Source: Phytoactinopolyspora halotolerans (GTDB lineage Bacteria; Actinomycetota; Actinomycetes; Jiangellales; Jiangellaceae). From it: a stretch of 64,000 nt of DNA. The position numbers were made by a program, and so were the translations under genes. Within the stretch, counting starts at the first letter, position 1. Each line of letters starts with the position of its first letter. The notes below the pieces were generated by a model that did no database searches, was not told where the DNA came from, and saw only the letters and a program-made list of their open reading frames with translations. Positions 35,554 to 44,468 of this stretch are shown here, piece by piece. The stretch lies in NCBI RefSeq assembly GCF_010550675.1, contig NZ_JAAGOA010000003.1, positions 248,001 through 312,000 of the forward strand, read 5' to 3'.

Positions 35554-36558
35554 ATGGACGTCGACGAAGCCGCGGCTGAGCTCTACGGGTTGACGCCCGA
35601 CGAGTTCGTGGCGGCACGCAACGCAATGGTGAAGCGCGCTAAGGCGGAGGACGGGCGAGAGGCAGCCGCGCAGATCCAGGCGCTGCGCAAGCCCACACTC
35701 GCGGCCTGGCTGGTGAATCAGCTGGTGCGGGCGCACCGCTCCGAGGTGAGCGATCTGCTGGCCGTCGGCGACGGGATGCGTGAGGCGACCGCCGCATCGG
35801 AGGGAGCGCGGCTGCGCGAGCTGACCTCGCGTCGCAAGGAGCTCATCGACGGCCTGATCACGCGGGTTCGCAGCCTGGCGGACGACGCCGGAGTCCGCGC
35901 CGGGGACGACGCCGTTGACGCGGTCAATGAGACGCTGCTCGCGGCGACCGCCGATCCGCGGGCGGCGTCGCAGGTCGAGGCGGGAACCCTGACGCACCCG
36001 TTGCAGCATGTCGGCTTCGGACCGTTCGGGGCGTTCGGGGCGGGCGACGGCGAGGATGGCGCGGACGTGATCTCGTTGAGCGAGATCCGGCAGGCCCGCG
36101 GGCGGAGCGCCGGGACCGCGGGCGCGCGAGCACCGGAGAAGGCCGGCGGCGGTGAGCGCGATCGTCGTCGGGCGACGGGGCGCACGGCTGCCGAGCGGAC
36201 GAAGACAGAGGCCGCCGACCAGGCGGCGGATCAGGCCGGCCAGGAACGGCGGGAACGCGAGCGCGAGCAAGCCGAGCGTGAGGAGGCGGAGCGTGAGCTG
36301 CGCGCGGCCGAGGAAGCCGTCGAATCCGCATCCGAACGTGTCGAAGAGGTCCTGGCCAAGGTCGACGAGCGACGTGAGGAAGCCGAGCGGGCCGAGTCGG
36401 AGGTGGAGCGGCTCACCGCGGAATTGGAATCGGCGCGCAACGCTCTTGACAGCGCCCGGAGCGATCTCGACGGTGCGGAGCGCGAACTGGACGAGGTGCG
36501 GGCCGAGGCGGAGGCCGCGCTGCGTCGCCGGCAGGCCGCCAAGCGCCGCCTCTCCTGA
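35554..36558 (+). CDS. coiled-coil protein of unknown function
   Basis: A 334-residue soluble protein. The first 80 residues (LYGLTPDEFVAARNAMVKRA, then ALRKPTLAAWLVNQLVR) are a conserved actinobacterial segment with no known role. After residue 200 it is a long Glu/Arg/Ala-rich coiled coil (EREREQAEREEAERELRAAE) to the end. The ATG at 35554 directly follows AGAGGA, an unusually short spacing. Neighbouring genes give no functional hint. Possible roles are scaffold or structural; nothing in the sequence decides. Confidence 0.72.
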   Translation: MDVDEAAAELYGLTPDEFVAARNAMVKRAKAEDGREAAAQIQALRKPTLAAWLVNQLVRAHRSEVSDLLAVGDGMREATAASEGARLRELTSRRKELIDGLITRVRSLADDAGVRAGDDAVDAVNETLLAATADPRAASQVEAGTLTHPLQHVGFGPFGAFGAGDGEDGADVISLSEIRQARGRSAGTAGARAPEKAGGGERDRRRATGRTAAERTKTEAADQAADQAGQERREREREQAEREEAERELRAAEEAVESASERVEEVLAKVDERREEAERAESEVERLTAELESARNALDSARSDLDGAERELDEVRAEAEAALRRRQAAKRRLS

Positions 36559-36570
36559 ACTCAACTCGAT

Positions 36571-36623
36571 CATGATCATGAACACAAACCGTGCTATGTG
36601 AACGGCAAGTGTTCATGATCATG
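36571..36623. repeat. palindromic repeat copy D
   Basis: CATGATCATG at 36571-36580 and 36614-36623, 43 bases apart, with the inner AACCGT/ACGG stem and the GCTATGTGAACGG loop. It lies 13 bases after the coiled-coil stop and about 225 bases before the mutase start. Unlike most copies it lies between two genes on the same strand. Confidence 0.88.
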
Positions 36624-36848
36624 GAAGGGGGGCGGGCGCGCGCCGGGGGAGGTCTGCGGGTGTGAAGTATCTCCTGTTGTGCACGGTCTCGTGGCCGTAC
36701 CATCCGAGACGTCACTACGGTGGAACGACGATCCGTGGTGATGCGCGTATGCCACAGCGGTCCGTGACCTCGACCCCCGGCCACCCACCAACGGCTCACG
36801 CAGAGGTCGCACGACGTCCCGACCCGGCGGTGGAGAAATGAGGCGATC
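36624..36848. promoter_or_regulatory. mutase upstream region
   Basis: 225 bases before the mutase gene. It contains a short inverted pair GTCTCG/CGAGAC around 36690-36715 and otherwise no recognisable riboswitch; in particular no cobalamin-box sequence was found, although the mutase family is B12-dependent. Confidence 0.3.
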
Positions 36849-38432
36849 ATGAGCGCGACAACGGAGTCCGGTCTACCGATCGAGCCCGTGTACGGCCCGG
36901 ATGCGCTGGAAGGATGGGACCCCACCCAGCAGCTCGGCGAACCCGGGGCGTTCCCCTTCACCCGCGGTGTGTACCCGAACATGTATACCGGACGCCCGTG
37001 GACGATGCGCCAATACGCCGGGTTCGGCACGGCGGCGGAGTCTAACCGGCGCTACCACCAGCTCGTCGAGGCCGGCACTGGTGGGCTGTCCGTCGCGTTC
37101 GACCTGCCCACTCAGATGGGTTACGACTCGGACGCACCGCTGGCCAAGGGTGAGGTCGGCAAGGTGGGCGTAGCGATCGACTCGGTCGAGGACATGCGGG
37201 TGCTGTTCGACGGCATCCCGATGGACAAGGTGTCCACGTCGATGACGATCAACGCCCCCGCCGCACTGCTGCTCCTGATGTACCAGCTGGTCGGCGACGA
37301 GCAGGGGATCGCCGGTGACCAGCTCACCGGGACCATCCAGAACGACGTGCTCAAGGAGTACATCGCCCGCGGCACCTACATCTTCCCGGCGGCCGCGTCG
37401 CTGCGGCTGGTCAGTGACATCTTCGCGTACTGCCGGCAGGAGATCCCGCGGTGGAACATGATCTCGATCTCCGGCTATCACATGGCCGAGGCCGGGGCGA
37501 CGCCCGCGCAGGAGGTGGCGTTCACCCTGGCCAATGCGCGCGAGTACGTGCGCGCCGCGCTTTCGGCGGGCCTGGATGTAGACGAGTTCGCGCCGCGGCT
37601 GTCCTTCTTCTTCGTCTCGCGCACCTCGATCCTGGAGGAGGTCGCCAAGTTCCGCGCCGCCCGGCGGATCTGGGCGCAGATGATGCGCGACGAGTTCGGC
37701 GCGCGGAACCCGAAATCGCAGATGCTCCGTTTTCACACGCAGACCGCCGGCGTCCAGCTCACCGCCCAGCAGCCGGAGGTGAACCTGGTCCGGGTGGCGG
37801 TTCAGGCGCTGGCCGCCGTCTTCGGCGGGACGCAGTCGCTGCACACCAACGCCTACGACGAGGCGATCGCGCTGCCGACGGAGAAGGCCGCCCGGCTGGC
37901 GCTGCGCACCCAGCAGGTGCTGGCTCACGAGACCGACGTCACCCGGACGGTGGACCCCTTCGCCGGCTCGTACGCCGTCGAGTCGATGACCGACGATCTG
38001 GAGGAGGCCGCACGCGACCTGATGCGGCAGGTGGAGGAGATCGGCGGTGCGGTGGCGGCGATCGAGCGCGGCTTCCAGAAGCGGGAGATCGAGAAGTCCG
38101 CGTACGCCATCGCCCAGCAGATCGACTCGGGTGAGCGCAAGGTCGTCGGGGTCAACGCGTTCACCGGGAACGGCGAAGAGGAGCCGTACCAGCCGCTTCG
38201 CGTCGACCCTGAGCTGGAGGCCGCCCAAGTGGAGCGGCTGGCGCGGCTGCGCGAAACACGGGACGGGGCCGCTGTCACGCGTGCCCTGGATGCGCTGCGC
38301 ACGGCAGCATCCGGGAACGACAACGTCATGCTGCCGATGCGAGAGGCGCTGGCCGCCCGGGCCACGGTAGGTGAGGTATGCGACGCGCTCCGCGAGGTGT
38401 GGGGGACGTACCAGCCGCCGGCGACCGTGTGA
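36849..38432 (+). CDS. acyl-CoA mutase large subunit (methylmalonyl/isobutyryl-CoA mutase family)
   Basis: A 527-residue catalytic TIM-barrel subunit of a B12-dependent acyl-CoA mutase. Conserved segments: [58 protein letters not shown] (with the substrate-binding His), [16 protein letters not shown] and [14 protein letters not shown]. It stops before any cobalamin-binding domain (no DxHxxG), so a separate small subunit must exist; none is encoded in this window. The [10 protein letters not shown] segment leaves open whether the substrate is methylmalonyl-CoA or a branched acyl-CoA. The ATG at 36849 has GAGG six bases upstream. Confidence 0.93.
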   Translation: MSATTESGLPIEPVYGPDALEGWDPTQQLGEPGAFPFTRGVYPNMYTGRPWTMRQYAGFGTAAESNRRYHQLVEAGTGGLSVAFDLPTQMGYDSDAPLAKGEVGKVGVAIDSVEDMRVLFDGIPMDKVSTSMTINAPAALLLLMYQLVGDEQGIAGDQLTGTIQNDVLKEYIARGTYIFPAAASLRLVSDIFAYCRQEIPRWNMISISGYHMAEAGATPAQEVAFTLANAREYVRAALSAGLDVDEFAPRLSFFFVSRTSILEEVAKFRAARRIWAQMMRDEFGARNPKSQMLRFHTQTAGVQLTAQQPEVNLVRVAVQALAAVFGGTQSLHTNAYDEAIALPTEKAARLALRTQQVLAHETDVTRTVDPFAGSYAVESMTDDLEEAARDLMRQVEEIGGAVAAIERGFQKREIEKSAYAIAQQIDSGERKVVGVNAFTGNGEEEPYQPLRVDPELEAAQVERLARLRETRDGAAVTRALDALRTAASGNDNVMLPMREALAARATVGEVCDALREVWGTYQPPATV

Positions 38433-38569
38433 TCAAGTGGTCACTTCCGTGCGATATGGTCAGCCGCGATGCGGGAGGCGCCCGGACCGTCGCCTTTGAC
38501 TCCTGACGCGGGCGACTGGCGTGCGAACCGTGTCGCTGTCTGTGGAGGAAGGAACCGAGGGTGCCAGTC

Positions 38570-39289
38570 ATGAGGGCGACCAGACGTACTGCGGCGGTGT
38601 TGTCTGCCGTGATCGTCGTCGTCCTGGCGGGCTGTGGTGGCGGTGGTGAGGAACCGGTCGGTCTGGCAACGGAGACGGGTGACGCGCCCACCGCGCCGTC
38701 GTCGGAAGGCGGAGACGAGCCGGGCTCGACGGGAGAGCCGACGTCGACAGCGCAGCCCACGCCGACCGGGCCCGACGACGGTGGTGACCAGCCGGAACCG
38801 GGGCCGACGTTCACGCAGCCGTACATTCCAGGCGACGAGCCGTCTGTGATCAACCTTCCCGAGGAGTTGGACGTCGAGCCGCCTGACCAGGTCGGCGACG
38901 ACGAGCGGGAGGTGCTGCGGGCCGTGGGCCGGTTCATGGCGAGCTGGCAGGCGATCTTGTTCGGCGCCGACGCGGAGTTGTCCGGCATCGAGGAGACCGC
39001 CACCGGGAGCATCCGCGACAGCCTGGTCAGTTTCATCGCGCAGGCCGAGGACGAGCAGTGGGTGTTCACCGGGGAGCCGATGCAGCTCACGGCGCGCTCG
39101 GTCTCGGTGGACGGCGACCAGGCGGAGGTGGGACTGTGCCTGGTGTTTCCTGGCTGGGTGGAGTTCCGCGGGGGATCGGTGTCGCCCTACCCGTCGCCCG
39201 AGCGATATGCCGTTGAGCTCGAGCGAACGGGCGACCGCTGGGTGGTGTCCAGCGCGCAGGAGCAAGACGCCGCGCCATGTGACCGGTAG
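38570..39289 (+). CDS. lipoprotein of unknown function
   Basis: A 239-residue protein with a lipoprotein signal (VVVLAGC) followed by a Gly/Glu/Pro/Thr-rich spacer of about 75 residues. A compact C-terminal domain follows (about 105-239; AVGRFMASWQAILFG to WVVSSAQEQD) that resembles the nuclear-transport-factor-2-like folds of small secreted actinobacterial proteins. The ATG at 38570 has GAGG at eight bases; a GTG at 38561 is also possible. Nothing defines a function. The next gene also encodes a secreted protein. Confidence 0.75.
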   Translation: MRATRRTAAVLSAVIVVVLAGCGGGGEEPVGLATETGDAPTAPSSEGGDEPGSTGEPTSTAQPTPTGPDDGGDQPEPGPTFTQPYIPGDEPSVINLPEELDVEPPDQVGDDEREVLRAVGRFMASWQAILFGADAELSGIEETATGSIRDSLVSFIAQAEDEQWVFTGEPMQLTARSVSVDGDQAEVGLCLVFPGWVEFRGGSVSPYPSPERYAVELERTGDRWVVSSAQEQDAAPCDR

Positions 39290-39394
39290 GCAAACCAGGC
39301 GTGACCGTCTGGACTACATTCTGTCCAGATTGGGCAAGATCCTGTTACTCTGCCGATGTTCGACTGCTTGTGACTACAAGAGGTATGCGACCTG

Positions 39395-40465
39395 ATGCGC
39401 GTGAGGTTTCGACTGGGTACGGCTGCGGCTTGTGCTGCCGCGGCGCTGTTGGTTCCGACGACGGCCCTCGCTCTTCCCCCCGACGACGACGGCAGTGGCG
39501 ACGGTGGTGGCGGAGACGGCTCTGGCTACTCGGTCGAGGTCCGATTCACGGACGACGGCGGAGGTGGCGATGGCGACGGCGGGTACACCGACTACGTCCC
39601 GGCGGCGTGCTGGTGGGTACCGATCGACTATTGGCCGGGTATTGACCCGAGCGATCCCGAAGAGTTCAAGGAGTACTTCTACGAAGAGGTCTACCCGTTG
39701 TTGAGGGGCCACGCCGAAGCGGGGCAGATCGCGTGGCCCGATATGGACGTCTTCGACTGGGCCATTGAGCTTCACGAGGACGGCCACGACGTCATGTGGT
39801 ACGAGATCGAATGCCGAGACTCGCATAACCCTACCGAGCTGGGCTACAACATGGGTGGCGAGACCGAGTACTACGGGGAGACGCTCGGAATTACCAATCA
39901 CCCTTTCATTCTCGGTGAGCAGCCCGAACCCGGGGTTGATCCGGAGGAACTCGCCGAGGAAGCGCGGGACCGCATGGTCATCGAGGAGCCGGAGATCGAG
40001 CGTAATCCCAAGGGCACCGGCACCCTGGCCGGCGCAACGCTGGTGAATCTCCCGACCTGGTTCTGGGCGACCAATCCCGAGGAGAGCATCGGCGGGCCGG
40101 ACGGCGAGCGCACGATCCGCGCCGAGGTGGTGGGCGGCGACGTCTGGGCCGAGGTAACTGCCCGGACCGATGGTTTGTCTATCGCGTCGCCGGCAGGAAG
40201 CACCTTCTGCGAACCGGCGCTCGCCATCGTCGAGTGGACACCGGGTGCCGATGACAGCGCCGGCTGCACGGTCGAGTTCAGTAAAGCGTCGGTGCAGTAC
40301 GCCGAGGGCTACCCAGTGGCGGCGTCAACTGAATGGTCCGCCACCTGGGAAGGTGTCTTGGAGAACGGTGAACAGGTCGGCGGAGACCTGGAGCCGCTCG
40401 CGCGCGAGATCACCGTCGACGTGCCGGTGGCGGAGTCGCAAGCCACCGTCCGGCAGTCCGACTGA
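39395..40465 (+). CDS. secreted protein of unknown function with acidic low-complexity start
   Basis: A 356-residue exported protein. Signal peptide ending TTALA-LPPDD, then a Gly/Asp-rich stretch (about residues 30-65). The mature part has many Trp/Tyr residues (CWWVPIDYW, VNLPTWFWA) and resembles secreted PKD-like hypothetical proteins of actinomycetes in which VNLPTW introduces a beta-sandwich. Conserved cysteines (CEPA, DSAGCTV) may form a disulfide. The ATG at 39395 has GAGG at about ten bases. Function unknown. Confidence 0.75.
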   Translation: MRVRFRLGTAAACAAAALLVPTTALALPPDDDGSGDGGGGDGSGYSVEVRFTDDGGGGDGDGGYTDYVPAACWWVPIDYWPGIDPSDPEEFKEYFYEEVYPLLRGHAEAGQIAWPDMDVFDWAIELHEDGHDVMWYEIECRDSHNPTELGYNMGGETEYYGETLGITNHPFILGEQPEPGVDPEELAEEARDRMVIEEPEIERNPKGTGTLAGATLVNLPTWFWATNPEESIGGPDGERTIRAEVVGGDVWAEVTARTDGLSIASPAGSTFCEPALAIVEWTPGADDSAGCTVEFSKASVQYAEGYPVAASTEWSATWEGVLENGEQVGGDLEPLAREITVDVPVAESQATVRQSD

Positions 40466-40723
40466 GCCGGGTTGACGCGACCGACCGAGACGCGACTGTG
40501 CGAATCGGCGGCACGTGCGTCCGTCGTCGTTCTAGCCTGGTGCTGACGGCGGGAGAATTTCTCGCCGACACAGTCAGATCACGGGAGGCTTTCCATCCGA
40601 GCGTCCGTACCGACGTGCAGGTTCCGTTCCGGTAACGACGGCCCGTTGAGCTCGCTGGAACCGGGGCGTAACGGATACGCTCTAGCGTCTTCGTGGTGAC
40701 AGGATTTGGATGAGGGAGGGCCC
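40466..40723. promoter_or_regulatory. leader of the nucleoside-importer operon
   Basis: About 260 bases precede the BMP gene. No purine riboswitch core was recognised. The region is moderately rich in short inverted repeats (for example GCGTAACGGATACGC near 40668-40682). The operon promoter must lie here, but no firm -10/-35 could be picked. Confidence 0.3.
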
Positions 40724-41776
40724 GTGCGCCGGGTAATGAAACTTGCCGCGGGATTTGCTACCGCGGCTCTGCTGCTCACAGCGTGCGCAGAGGACGATGA
40801 CGGGGGCTCGGAGGACACCACCGAGTCGGGTGAAGACGGCGGTTCCGGCGACGGCCTCCAGGTTGGTCTGGCGTTCGACGTCGGCGGTCGTGGCGACCGG
40901 TCGTTCAACGACTCGGCGGCGGCGGGCATCGAGCGTGCCCAGGACGAACTCGGCATCGAGTTCAACGAGCTGTCGCCGAACCCGGACGGCTCGAACCGCG
41001 ACGAGTTGTTGCGTGAGCTGGCCGACGGGGGCCACGAGATCATCTTCGGCATCGGATACGCGTTCGGCGAGGATATGGACACCGTCGCCGACGAGTACCC
41101 CGACGTGCAGTTCGTGCGGATCGACGGCGCGCCCAGCGACAAGGAGAACGTCGCCGTCATGAATTTCGCCGACCATCAGGGCTCGTTCCTGGTCGGCGTG
41201 GCCGCTGCGCTCATGTCCGAGAGCGGGCAGATCGGCTTCGTCGGCGGTAACGAGGGCGTGGTGATCAACGCGTTCGGTGCCGGTTTCAAGCAGGGCGTCG
41301 CGGCCGTCGACGACTCCATCGAGGTGGAGGACCACCGGCTCGCGGCGGGTGAGGACCCCAGCGGGTTCGACGACGCCGCCGGTGGCCGGGTGGCCGCCGA
41401 AGCCATGTACGACCGCGGCGTCGAGGTCGTCTTCACCGCCGCCGGCGACTCGAACGTCGGCGTGTTCCAGGCAGCCGCGGATGCGGGCGCGTGGGCTGCG
41501 GGTACCGACTCTGACCAATATGAGACGGTCGGCGACCCGGAGCTGCAAGAGGTGATCTTCACCTCGATGCTCAAGCGCGTCGATAACGCCGTCTTCGAGA
41601 GCATCGACACCTACATCAGCGAGGGCGACGTGGAGTCGACCGTCTATGACCTCTCCGACGACGGCGTCGGCTACAGCACCAGTGGTGACCACATGTCCGA
41701 GGACATCATCGCGCAGCTGGAAGACTACAAGCAGCAGATCATCGACGGTGAGATCGAAGTCAGCTCCGAGGAGTGA
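40724..41776 (+). CDS. BMP-family nucleoside-binding lipoprotein
   Basis: A 350-residue substrate-binding lipoprotein of the Bmp/Med family that captures nucleosides outside the cell. Signal peptide with lipobox LLLTAC, a Glu/Asp/Ser/Gly spacer, then the family start LQVGLAFDVGGRGDRSFNDSA. Also present: HEIIFGIGYAFGEDM, GQIGFVGGNEGVVINAFGAGF and GAWAAGTDSDQYET, the ligand-facing segments. The GTG at 40724 has GAGGGAGG upstream. It leads the importer operon and ends in a GTGA overlap with the ATPase gene. Together with cdd, deoA and add downstream, a nucleoside substrate is likely. Confidence 0.92.
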   Translation: MRRVMKLAAGFATAALLLTACAEDDDGGSEDTTESGEDGGSGDGLQVGLAFDVGGRGDRSFNDSAAAGIERAQDELGIEFNELSPNPDGSNRDELLRELADGGHEIIFGIGYAFGEDMDTVADEYPDVQFVRIDGAPSDKENVAVMNFADHQGSFLVGVAAALMSESGQIGFVGGNEGVVINAFGAGFKQGVAAVDDSIEVEDHRLAAGEDPSGFDDAAGGRVAAEAMYDRGVEVVFTAAGDSNVGVFQAAADAGAWAAGTDSDQYETVGDPELQEVIFTSMLKRVDNAVFESIDTYISEGDVESTVYDLSDDGVGYSTSGDHMSEDIIAQLEDYKQQIIDGEIEVSSEE

Positions 41777-43317
41777 CCGAGAACGCTGCGCCGGTCATCG
41801 AGCTGACCGGCATCACGAAGCGCTTCCCCGGGGTGGTCGCCAACAGTGACGTCCACCTCGCGGTGAAGCCGGGTGAGGTGCACGCCGTCGTCGGTGAGAA
41901 CGGCGCCGGCAAGTCCACGCTGATGAAGATCCTCTATGGCATGTACCAGCCGGACGAGGGCACCATCAGCGTGGACGGTGCGCCGGTCGAGTTCGGCAGC
42001 CCGCGGGATGCGATCTCGGCCGGCATAGGCATGGTGCATCAGCATTTCATGCTGGCGGACAACTTCACGGTCCTGGAGAACATCGTCCTCGGCGCGGAGC
42101 CGACGTCCGGCGGGCGGCTGGACTTCGGCGCGGCCCGGACGAAGATCCAGGAGATCTCCGACCGGTACGGCCTCGGCCTGCGTCCGGACCGGATGGTCGA
42201 GGAGCTCTCCGTCGCCGACCGGCAGCGGATCGAGATCGCCAAGGTGCTGTACCGCGGCGCCCGGGTGCTCATTCTCGACGAGCCGACCGCCGTCCTGGTG
42301 CCGCAGGAGGTCGACGCGCTCTTCGAGAATCTGGCCGAGCTGCGCAGCGCTGGGCTCTCGGTGATCTTCATCAGCCACAAGCTGGACGAGGTGCTGCAGG
42401 TGGCGGACCGGATCACAGTGATCCGGCGCGGAGCCACTGTCGGCACCGTCGATCCACAGGCCACGACGTCGCGGCAGCTCGCCGAGTTGATGGTCGGCAG
42501 CGAACTGCCCACCCCGGAGACCACAGAGTCGACGGTGACCGAGGTGGTCGAGCTCGCCGTCGCCGACCTGCGGATCTGCTCCGATGGCGAGCGCGACCTG
42601 CTCAGCGACATCACATTCGACGCGCGGCAGGGCGAGATCGTCGGATTCGCCGGCGTCGAGGGCAACGGCCAGAGTGAGCTGGTCGAAGCGATCATGGGTC
42701 TGCGCAAGCCGGACGCGGGCACCATCACGCTCGGAAGTCAGGACATGACCGCGTGGTCTGCGCAGGATCGCCGCGCGGCGGGCATCGGCTTCATCCCGGA
42801 AGACCGGCACCGTCAGGCGCTCCTGCTCGATGCGCCGTTGTGGGAGAACCGGCTGCTGGGCTGGCAGACCAAGGCACCCGCCGGGGGTCGATACTGGATC
42901 CGGCCACGACTCGCCCGCCAGGAGGCGGCGGCGATCATGACCGAGTACGACGTGCGGGCGCCCGGCCCGGACACCATGGCGGACGCCCTCTCCGGCGGTA
43001 ACCAGCAGAAGTTCGTCATCGGCCGGGAGATGAGCACCAAGTTGCGGGTTCTGGTCGCGGCCCACCCGACGCGCGGCGTCGACGTCGGTGCTCAGGCCGC
43101 CATCTGGGACCGGCTGCGGGAGGCGCGGGCCGCCGGCCTGGCGACCGTCCTGATCTCCGCCGACCTGGAGGAGCTGCTCGGGCTCTCGGACACGCTGTAC
43201 GTGCTCCTGCGCGGCCGGATCGTGGCGAAGCTGGATCCGGCTGACGTCACGCCGGAAATCCTCGGCGGGTACATGACCGGCGCGGTGACCGCTAACGGTG
43301 AGGCGGCGGAGCGATGA
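41773..43317 (+). CDS. nucleoside ABC importer ATPase (two-domain)
   Basis: A 514-residue double-ATPase like those of BMP-type importers. First domain: Walker A VGENGAGKST, signature VEELSVADRQRIEIAK, Walker B ILILDEPTAVLVPQE. Second domain has the usual degenerate Walker A (GVEGNGQSELV), signature ALSGGNQQKFVIG and Walker B LRVLVAAHPTRGVDVG. Starts at GTG overlapping the binding-protein stop and ends overlapping the first permease (ATGA), so translation is coupled through the operon. Confidence 0.94.
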   Translation: MTENAAPVIELTGITKRFPGVVANSDVHLAVKPGEVHAVVGENGAGKSTLMKILYGMYQPDEGTISVDGAPVEFGSPRDAISAGIGMVHQHFMLADNFTVLENIVLGAEPTSGGRLDFGAARTKIQEISDRYGLGLRPDRMVEELSVADRQRIEIAKVLYRGARVLILDEPTAVLVPQEVDALFENLAELRSAGLSVIFISHKLDEVLQVADRITVIRRGATVGTVDPQATTSRQLAELMVGSELPTPETTESTVTEVVELAVADLRICSDGERDLLSDITFDARQGEIVGFAGVEGNGQSELVEAIMGLRKPDAGTITLGSQDMTAWSAQDRRAAGIGFIPEDRHRQALLLDAPLWENRLLGWQTKAPAGGRYWIRPRLARQEAAAIMTEYDVRAPGPDTMADALSGGNQQKFVIGREMSTKLRVLVAAHPTRGVDVGAQAAIWDRLREARAAGLATVLISADLEELLGLSDTLYVLLRGRIVAKLDPADVTPEILGGYMTGAVTANGEAAER

Positions 43318-44468
43318 CCTGGTTGCTCCAGCTGGCGCGCCGGATCGCGCCGACGCTCGTCGCGCTGGTCATGGCGCTGCTCATCACCGGCGTCTTCATC
43401 CTGATCATCGGCGAGAACCCGTTGGCTGCGCTGGGTGCGCTGTTCGACTTCGGCGACTCCGCGACGGCGCAGGCGAACTCGATCGGGGTGTGGATCAACC
43501 GCGCCACGCCGCTGTTCCTGTCCGGGCTGGCCGTCAGCATCGGCTTCCGGATGGGGCTGTTCAACATCGGCGTCGAGGGACAGTACCGGGTGGCGACGGT
43601 CATCGCCGCGGGTGTAGGCGCGGCCATCGTCCTACCGGCACCGCTGCACATCCTGGTGATCGTCCTGGTGGCGATGGCCGCGGGAGCCGCCTACGCGGCG
43701 ATCCCGGCGGTCCTGAAGACCACGCGGGGTGTGAGCGAGGTCATCTCCACCATCATGCTCAATTCGATCGCGATCGGGCTGGCCGCGTGGTTCGTGCGGT
43801 CGCCGTTCGCGGATCCGGACCTCGGCGCGGGGGAGACCGCGGCCACCCGGCCGATCGACGAGTCGGGCCACTTCCCGGGCCTGAACGACCTGTTCGGCAC
43901 GCTTGGCCTGGAGGAGCCGCGGCGGCCCGTGCATGGCTTCGTCGTTGTCGCGATCGTCGTCGGGATCGTGATGGCCGTCGTCCTGTCCCGCTCGCGGTTC
44001 GGGTTCGAGCTGCGGGCGAGCGGTCTGAACGCGCTGGCCGCGGCGGCGAACGGCATCTCGTCGAAGGCCATGGTGATCAAGGCGATGCTGCTCTCCGGCG
44101 CGCTGGCGGGGCTGGTCGGGCTGCCGGATCTGCTGGGGTCGGCGCATCGGTTCCAGACGGACTCGTTCGTGGCGGGCTACGGCTTCACCGGCATCGCGGT
44201 GGCGCTGCTCGGGCGTAACCGCCCGGGCGGGATCGCGCTGGCGGCGTTGCTCTTCGCCTTCCTGGACCGGGCGGGCCCGCGTCTGCAGTCGGAAGGTATT
44301 CCGCCGGCCGCGGTCACCATCATGCAGGGCATCGTCGTGCTGTCGGTGCTGATCGTCGACGAGGTGGCGCGGCGCCGGCTTCGTCGTCGGGAGGAACGTC
44401 GCGCCCGGGCTCAGGACCCGGCGACCCGATCCGAGGAATCCGCCGCCCAGCCGGAGGTGAGCTCGTGA
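43314..44468 (+). CDS. nucleoside ABC importer permease 1
   Basis: A 384-residue branched-chain-amino-acid/nucleoside-type permease with about nine hydrophobic segments. Conserved NIGVEGQYRVATVIAA, TRGVSEVISTIMLNSIAIGL and GYGFTGIAVALLGRNRPGGI are characteristic of the YufP/NupP group. A cytoplasmic basic tail (RRRLRRREERRARAQD) ends the protein. Overlaps the genes on both sides by four bases. Confidence 0.92.
   Translation: MTWLLQLARRIAPTLVALVMALLITGVFILIIGENPLAALGALFDFGDSATAQANSIGVWINRATPLFLSGLAVSIGFRMGLFNIGVEGQYRVATVIAAGVGAAIVLPAPLHILVIVLVAMAAGAAYAAIPAVLKTTRGVSEVISTIMLNSIAIGLAAWFVRSPFADPDLGAGETAATRPIDESGHFPGLNDLFGTLGLEEPRRPVHGFVVVAIVVGIVMAVVLSRSRFGFELRASGLNALAAAANGISSKAMVIKAMLLSGALAGLVGLPDLLGSAHRFQTDSFVAGYGFTGIAVALLGRNRPGGIALAALLFAFLDRAGPRLQSEGIPPAAVTIMQGIVVLSVLIVDEVARRRLRRREERRARAQDPATRSEESAAQPEVSS

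Noticed and set aside
36624-36848. Cobalamin riboswitch before the mutase
   Set aside because: No B12-box or typical riboswitch core sequence could be found.
36413-37030. Short frames ending in HDHEH-type sequence near the palindromes
   Set aside because: These tails arise because translation runs through the CATGATCATG repeat; they are not independent proteins, except the real mazG C-terminus.
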